DNA of 47,388 nt from Lautropia sp. GTDB taxonomy: Bacteria > Pseudomonadota > Gammaproteobacteria > Burkholderiales > Burkholderiaceae_E. Location of the stretch: NCBI GenBank assembly GCA_030523825.1, contig JAUNHU010000005.1, forward strand, positions 13,428 through 60,815, read 5' to 3'. This document shows, piece by piece, positions 43,278 to 47,388 of the stretch (position 1 is its first letter; every line of letters begins with the position of its first letter). The notes below the pieces were generated by a model. That model searched no databases and was not told the DNA's origin. It worked only from the letters and a program-made list of their open reading frames with translations. The position numbers and the translations under genes were made by a program.

Positions 43278-43778
43278 GGGCCGGGAGGCCGTACCCATCT
43301 CCGGCTCAGTGGCGTCAAGCGCCAAATGCGCCTGCGACGGGCACAGCCTCCCGGCCCTTGACGCTGGCGCAGGCTTACCCCTGCAAGAAGGCGCTGACTC
43401 AAAAAAGATATCAGCTTACTACGGCAGGAAAGAGCGTTACCTACTGCATGGAGGAAACGGGTCGTGCCCCCTTCCCGTGGGATGGTTTCGCCAGTGCCTT
43501 TGATGCAAGAGGCCGAGAGTCCGCACTCATCGCAAGTTCAACGCCGTCAAACGCCGAATGCACCTGCGACAGGTACGGCCTCCCGGCCTTTTTTGACAGA
43601 ACAAGTTTCCCCTTCAAAGGGGAACCACAAAAGCCATCCCACAAGGGAAAGACGGGAAGGAGGTGCGACCCGGCGGCGCATTCGGCGCTTGACGGCGTTG
43701 AGCCGCCGGGTTGCACCTCCTTCCCGCAGGACGGTTTCGCCTGTGTCTCTAAGGAAGACGGCCTCCCGGCCTTTTTGA
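43278..43778. repeat. Mosaic of short direct and inverted repeats in the htpG-parC intergenic region
   Basis: The 858 bases between htpG and parC (42927-43784) hold no credible gene. The right part is a mosaic of three recurring motifs. Motif one (core GTCAARCGCCRAATGC) is at 43312-43338, 43543-43570 and inverted at 43676-43699. Motif two (core GCCTCCCGGCC, often with a T-run) is at 43344-43361, 43576-43597, 43759-43778 and inverted at 43278-43292. Motif three (core CTTCCCG, GGTTTCGCC) is at 43471-43492, 43720-43741 and inverted, shorter, at 43634-43651. The copies differ by several bases, as expected for a family of intergenic elements. Apparent open frames across it contain the same repeats in translation and are not proteins. 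In 42986-43277 I see nothing definite. Confidence 0.8.
43653..43726. repeat. Long palindrome: 25-bp arms around a 24-base loop
   Basis: Positions 43653-43677 and 43702-43726 are reverse complements at 24 of 25 positions. The loop (43678-43701) is mostly an inverted copy of repeat motif one. A stem this long exceeds ordinary terminators and has no T-run. It lies 59 bases beyond the parC stop and may also protect or end the parC transcript. Confidence 0.85.
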
Positions 43779-43784
43779 TGGGCG

Positions 43785-46142
43785 TCAACCCGCCTTGTCA
43801 TCCACCGGCAACGACAGCCGCACTTCCTTCCAGCGCGGATCAAGCTGTTTGCCCTTGCGGCCGCGCACGGAGCGCACGCCGTCGATTTCGCGGGCCGAGA
43901 GATTGCGGCTCTGCGGCTTGGACGCACGGCCGATGCCGCTGACGACAAGCCCTTCGGGGCCGGCGGCAATGGCCTGACGCAGTTTTTCGCCCTTGTCGAG
44001 GCCCATCAGCGTGACGCCACGGCCGCCATTCTTCAGGCGTTTGACATCTTCCACCCAGAAGGCCAGCAGCCTGCCCTTGTCGCCGCCACCCAGGCCGTCG
44101 CTCAGGCAGACGATGGAAGTCTGGCGGGCTGCATCAAAGAGCACGGGCTGCAGGGGCGCATCGCCTTCTTCCAGGGTGAGGAAATGTTTGCCTGCCTTCA
44201 TGCGGCTCTGCCAGTCACCGGCGTTGCAGCACAGGCCATAACCGTGTTCGGTAGCCAGCAGCAGCGCGGTGTCGACATGTGCGGCAAAGGCATAGAGGAT
44301 CTGCGAGCCCGGTTCCAGTTCGACGAAACTGGTGATGGGCACGCCATCACCGCGTGCGGATGGCAGCGCCGAGACAGCAATGGAATAGACGCGACCGTTG
44401 CTGGCCATTGCGTAGAGGTTGTCGGAGGTTTTCACCTCGTAGGCGCCCTGCAGTTCGTCGCCGGTCTTGAAGCTGAACTGCTTCGGATCGTGGCCATGCC
44501 CCTGGCGCGCACGCACCCAGCCCTTGGCGGAAATGATGACGGTGACGGGCTCCTCGACCTGCTTCGCCTCGACGGCAGCCTTGTCGGCAGCCTCGATCAG
44601 CGTGCGGCGCTCGTCGCCATAGGTCTTCACGTCGGCCTCGATTTCCTTGATGACGGCCTTTTTCAGCGCACTGTCGCTGTTGAGCAGCGTCTGCAGCTTG
44701 CCGCGCTCGTCGTGCAGGGACTTGAGTTCCTGCTCGATCTTGATCGCTTCGAGACGGGCCAGCTGGCGCAACCGGATTTCGAGGATGTCTTCGGCCTGAC
44801 GGTCGGAGAGGCCGAATGCCTCGATCAATGCAGGCTTGGGCTCATCCGATTCACGGATGATGCGGATGACCTCGTCGATGTTGAGCAGGACGATCTGCCG
44901 GCCTTCGAGGATGTGGATGCGGTCATCGACCTTGGCCAGCCGCCAGGCACTGCGGCGGCGGACGGTGTGCAGACGGAACTCGATCCATTCCTGCAGGATT
45001 TCCAGCAGGGTCTTCTGGCGTGGCCGGCGGTCGAGCCCCAGCATGACCAGGTTGATCGACACCGTGGTTTCGAGACTGGTGGCCGCCAGCAGGGTGTTGA
45101 TGAGCAGCGATTGCTCGATCTTCGAGGTCTTGGGTTCGATGACCAGGCGCACCGCAGCCTCTCTGCCACTTTCATCACGCACCGCATCCATCACGCCGAG
45201 GATGTGGGCCTTCGCCTGCACCTGCTCGGGCGTGAGCGTCTTCTTGCCAGTCTTGACCTTGGGGTTGGAGATTTCCTCGATTTCTTCGAGCACGCGCTGG
45301 GTGGAAACCCCGTGCGGCAACTCGTCGATGACCAGCTGCCACTGGTTGCGGGCCAGCTCCTCGATGTGATGGCGCGCACGCACGCGAATGGAGCCACGAC
45401 CGGTACGATAGGCTTCGGACAGCTCCTCGGCGCTGCTGATGATCTGACCGCCACCGGGGAAATCCGGGCCGGGCAGCAATTGCATCAGCTCGTCATGCCC
45501 GAGTTTCGGGTCGCGGATGAGCGCGATGGCTGCGTGGGCCACCTCGTTGAGGTTGTGCGAGGGAATTTCGGTGGCCATTGCCACGGCAATGCCCGATGAG
45601 CCATTGAGCAGCACCATCGGCAGCCGGGCCGGCAGCATGTCGGGTTCGGTACCCGAGCCATCGTAGTTGGGAATGAAATCCACCGTGCCCTGGTCGATTT
45701 CATCGAGCAGCAGCCGCGCATGGGGCGTGAGCCGCGCCTCGGTGTATCGCATGGCAGCCGCACCATCGCCATCGCGCGAGCCGAAGTTGCCCTGCCCGTC
45801 GACCAGCGGATAGCGCAGGGAAAAATCCTGCGCCATGCGCACCATCGCGTCGTAGGCGGCGCTGTCGCCATGCGGGTGGTATTTGCCCAGCACATCACCC
45901 ACCACACGCGCCGATTTCACCGGCTTGGCAGCGGGGCCCAGCCCCATTTCGTGCATGGCATAGAGAATGCGTCGCTGCACCGGCTTCTGGCCATCGCCCA
46001 CATCGGGCAGCGCCCGGCTGCGGATGGTGGATATCGCGTAATCGAGATAGGCACGCTCGGCATAGCGCGCCAGCGTCAGGCCATCGTCACCGTCATCGCC
46101 ATCATCGCGGTCGATCACGGCATCTTCAATCTTCTGCTGCAT
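43785..46142 (-). CDS. parC: DNA topoisomerase IV subunit A
   Basis: A 785-residue type IIA topoisomerase subunit that cuts and rejoins DNA to unlink daughter chromosomes. The winged-helix/tower part is clear: [21 protein letters not shown], the quinolone-determining region [15 protein letters not shown] (Ser94, Asp98) and the active-site Tyr133 in [26 protein letters not shown] and a coiled-coil (about 470-520) follow, then a shortened beta-propeller with the ParC-type end. The start at 46142 ([11 protein letters not shown]) is 13 bases after the parE stop; the open frame upstream overlaps parE. An acidic stretch [11 protein letters not shown] precedes the core. ParC rather than GyrA is indicated by the adjacent parE and by the lack of a clear GyrA box (QRRGGKG type). 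Confidence 0.94.
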   Translation of the reverse strand: MQQKIEDAVIDRDDGDDGDDGLTLARYAERAYLDYAISTIRSRALPDVGDGQKPVQRRILYAMHEMGLGPAAKPVKSARVVGDVLGKYHPHGDSAAYDAMVRMAQDFSLRYPLVDGQGNFGSRDGDGAAAMRYTEARLTPHARLLLDEIDQGTVDFIPNYDGSGTEPDMLPARLPMVLLNGSSGIAVAMATEIPSHNLNEVAHAAIALIRDPKLGHDELMQLLPGPDFPGGGQIISSAEELSEAYRTGRGSIRVRARHHIEELARNQWQLVIDELPHGVSTQRVLEEIEEISNPKVKTGKKTLTPEQVQAKAHILGVMDAVRDESGREAAVRLVIEPKTSKIEQSLLINTLLAATSLETTVSINLVMLGLDRRPRQKTLLEILQEWIEFRLHTVRRRSAWRLAKVDDRIHILEGRQIVLLNIDEVIRIIRESDEPKPALIEAFGLSDRQAEDILEIRLRQLARLEAIKIEQELKSLHDERGKLQTLLNSDSALKKAVIKEIEADVKTYGDERRTLIEAADKAAVEAKQVEEPVTVIISAKGWVRARQGHGHDPKQFSFKTGDELQGAYEVKTSDNLYAMASNGRVYSIAVSALPSARGDGVPITSFVELEPGSQILYAFAAHVDTALLLATEHGYGLCCNAGDWQSRMKAGKHFLTLEEGDAPLQPVLFDAARQTSIVCLSDGLGGGDKGRLLAFWVEDVKRLKNGGRGVTLMGLDKGEKLRQAIAAGPEGLVVSGIGRASKPQSRNLSAREIDGVRSVRGRKGKQLDPRWKEVRLSLPVDDKAG

Positions 46143-46155
46143 CAGTTCACCCTGT

Positions 46156-47388
46156 TCAGATGTCGGCACGGGCCTGGTCGCCCTTCTCTTCGAGCCAGCT
46201 GCGGCGGCCTGCTGCTTCACCCTTGCCCATCAGCATGGTGAACTGCCGCTCGGTGTCGGGCACATCCACGGCGCCATAGCGCACCTGCGACAGGCTGCGG
46301 GTAGCGGGGTTGAGCGTGGTTTCCCAGAGCTGTTCGGCGGTCATCTCGCCCAGACCCTTGAAGCGCGACACGCTCCAGCTGCCCTCCTTCAGGCCATCCT
46401 TGCGCAGCTTGTCCTCAAGATGCTTCAGCTCACGCTGGTCGAGGCAATAGAGCTTGCGGATGGGCTGCTTGCCACGTGCGGGTACATCCACCCGGTAGAG
46501 CGGCGGCCGGGCCACATAGATGTGCCCCGCGTCGATGAGCGCCGGAAAATGCCGGAAGAACAGCGTGAGCAGCAGCACCTGGATGTGCGAGCCGTCCACG
46601 TCGGCATCGGAGAGGATGCAGATCTTGCCGTAGCGCAGCCCCGACAGATCGACACTGGCACCGCGTGCGTGCGGATCGACGCCGATGGCGACCGAGATGT
46701 CGTGGATCTCGTTGTTGGCAAAGAGCCGGTCGCGCTCGGTTTCCCAGGTGTTGAGCACCTTGCCGCGCAGGGGCAGCACGGCCTGGCACTCCTTGTCGCG
46801 GCCCATCTTGGCCGAACCACCGGCGGAATCACCCTCCACCAGGAACAGTTCGTTGCGGGCAATGTCGGTGGCTTCGCAGTCGGTGAGCTTGCCGGGCAGC
46901 ACGGCCACGCCCGAGCCCTTGCGCTTCTCGACCTTCTGAGCCGAGCGCTGCCGGGCCTGGGCCTGACGGATGACGAGTTCTGCCAGCTTTTTCGCCTGAT
47001 CGACGTGCTGGTTGAGCCAGAACTCGAAACTGGTGCGCACGAAGCCGGAAACCAGTCGCACGGCATCGCGCGAGCTGAGACGCTCCTTGGTCTGGCCCTG
47101 GAACTGCGGGTCGAGCACACGCGCCGAGAGCACGAAGCTGGCGCGTGCAAAAGCATCTTCGGCCATCAGGCGCACGCCCTTGGGTTGCAGGCCGTGCAAT
47201 TCGATGAAGCCACGGATGGCCGTGAAAATGCCCTCACGCAGGCCCGATTCGTGCGTGCCACCGGCCGGCGTGGGAATGAGGTTGACGTAGGATTCACGTG
47301 CGAGCTGCCCGGCCTCGGTGAAGGCCACCACCCAGTGGGCGCCCTCGCCTTCGGCGAAATGATCGTCACCGCCCTTCGCGTACTGCTG
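46156..47388 (-). CDS. parE: DNA topoisomerase IV subunit B (N-terminus cut by window edge)
   Basis: The last 410 residues of the ATPase subunit. The frame is open to the window end, so the ATP-binding domain lies outside. Seen are the transducer region ([16 protein letters not shown]), the TOPRIM motif [19 protein letters not shown] with its Glu, [12 protein letters not shown], the metal-binding DxD in [12 protein letters not shown], and [19 protein letters not shown] near the end. The [12 protein letters not shown] stretch near the C-terminus is ParE-like. It drives strand passage together with ParC and is the first gene of a parE-parC operon. Confidence 0.95.
   Translation of the reverse strand, partial: QQYAKGGDDHFAEGEGAHWVVAFTEAGQLARESYVNLIPTPAGGTHESGLREGIFTAIRGFIELHGLQPKGVRLMAEDAFARASFVLSARVLDPQFQGQTKERLSSRDAVRLVSGFVRTSFEFWLNQHVDQAKKLAELVIRQAQARQRSAQKVEKRKGSGVAVLPGKLTDCEATDIARNELFLVEGDSAGGSAKMGRDKECQAVLPLRGKVLNTWETERDRLFANNEIHDISVAIGVDPHARGASVDLSGLRYGKICILSDADVDGSHIQVLLLTLFFRHFPALIDAGHIYVARPPLYRVDVPARGKQPIRKLYCLDQRELKHLEDKLRKDGLKEGSWSVSRFKGLGEMTAEQLWETTLNPATRSLSQVRYGAVDVPDTERQFTMLMGKGEAAGRRSWLEEKGDQARADI

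Noticed and set aside
43278..43778. CRISPR array
   Set aside because: The repeats differ in sequence, spacing and orientation and there are no equal-length spacers or cas genes.
43441..43969. Open frames over the htpG-parC intergenic repeats (for example 115 and 140 codons on the minus strand)
   Set aside because: Their translations contain the DNA repeats in successive pieces (KKAGRP, AKPSHGK), lie in several frames and have no ribosome site.

Overview
The window reads as a high-GC chromosomal segment of a betaproteobacterium, most likely of the order Burkholderiales (Alcaligenaceae/Burkholderiaceae-like). The grounds are GC-rich codon use, an HU protein with a lysine/alanine-rich N-terminal tail, a phenylacetate (paa) cluster with a TetR-type regulator, and LivK/ABC_sub_bind-type transporters. 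The genus cannot be settled from sequence alone. I see no phage, insertion sequence, CRISPR array or RNA gene; most of the window is core metabolism plus a large catabolic cluster.

Left part (1-18.8 kb). A minus-strand operon holds rhlE (DEAD-box RNA helicase with a repetitive Arg/Gly/Asp tail), an alpha/beta hydrolase and recC (cut by the window edge). After about 1 kb of non-coding DNA comes a TonB-dependent siderophore receptor on the plus strand. A bidirectional terminator separates it from creA and serA. A large unrecognised low-complexity protein and an HU-like protein follow on the plus strand. Next is a minus-strand ABC importer of the ABC_sub_bind family with two paralogous binding proteins around one permease and one ATPase, then a TauE/SafE permease.

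Centre (18.9-40.0 kb). This is an apparently complete aerobic phenylacetate pathway. Three transcription blocks are visible: paaJ-A-B-C-D-E-Z-Y (minus), paaN-livK-H-M-G-F-fused hydratase/dehydrogenase-paaX (minus), and paaG-I-K followed by a tetR gene (plus). PaaK makes phenylacetyl-CoA, PaaABCDE epoxidises it, PaaG isomerises the epoxide to the oxepin, PaaZ opens the ring and oxidises the aldehyde, PaaJ thiolyses, and the fused enzyme probably does the PaaF and PaaH steps. PaaI and PaaY are thioesterases that rescue CoA. An embedded Liv-type ABC transporter is the likely uptake system. Two near-identical palindromes (TGACCG-N6-CGGTCA type) lie at the paaJ promoter and in the paaN/paaG divergent promoter; they are the best candidates for the TetR (PaaR) operator. 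The cluster also carries paaX and both paaZ and paaN, which are usually seen as alternatives.

Right part (40.0-47.4 kb). A spermidine-synthase-like methyltransferase fold protein, htpG with an unusual acidic insertion and a strong terminator, about 860 bp of non-coding DNA filled with short direct and inverted repeats, and the topoisomerase IV operon parE-parC (parE cut by the window edge). I did not find a clearly new defence or mobile system. The most unusual items are the repeat mosaic before htpG, the HtpG insertion, the unrecognised protein at 11139-12884, and the doubled regulators and doubled aldehyde dehydrogenases of the paa cluster.
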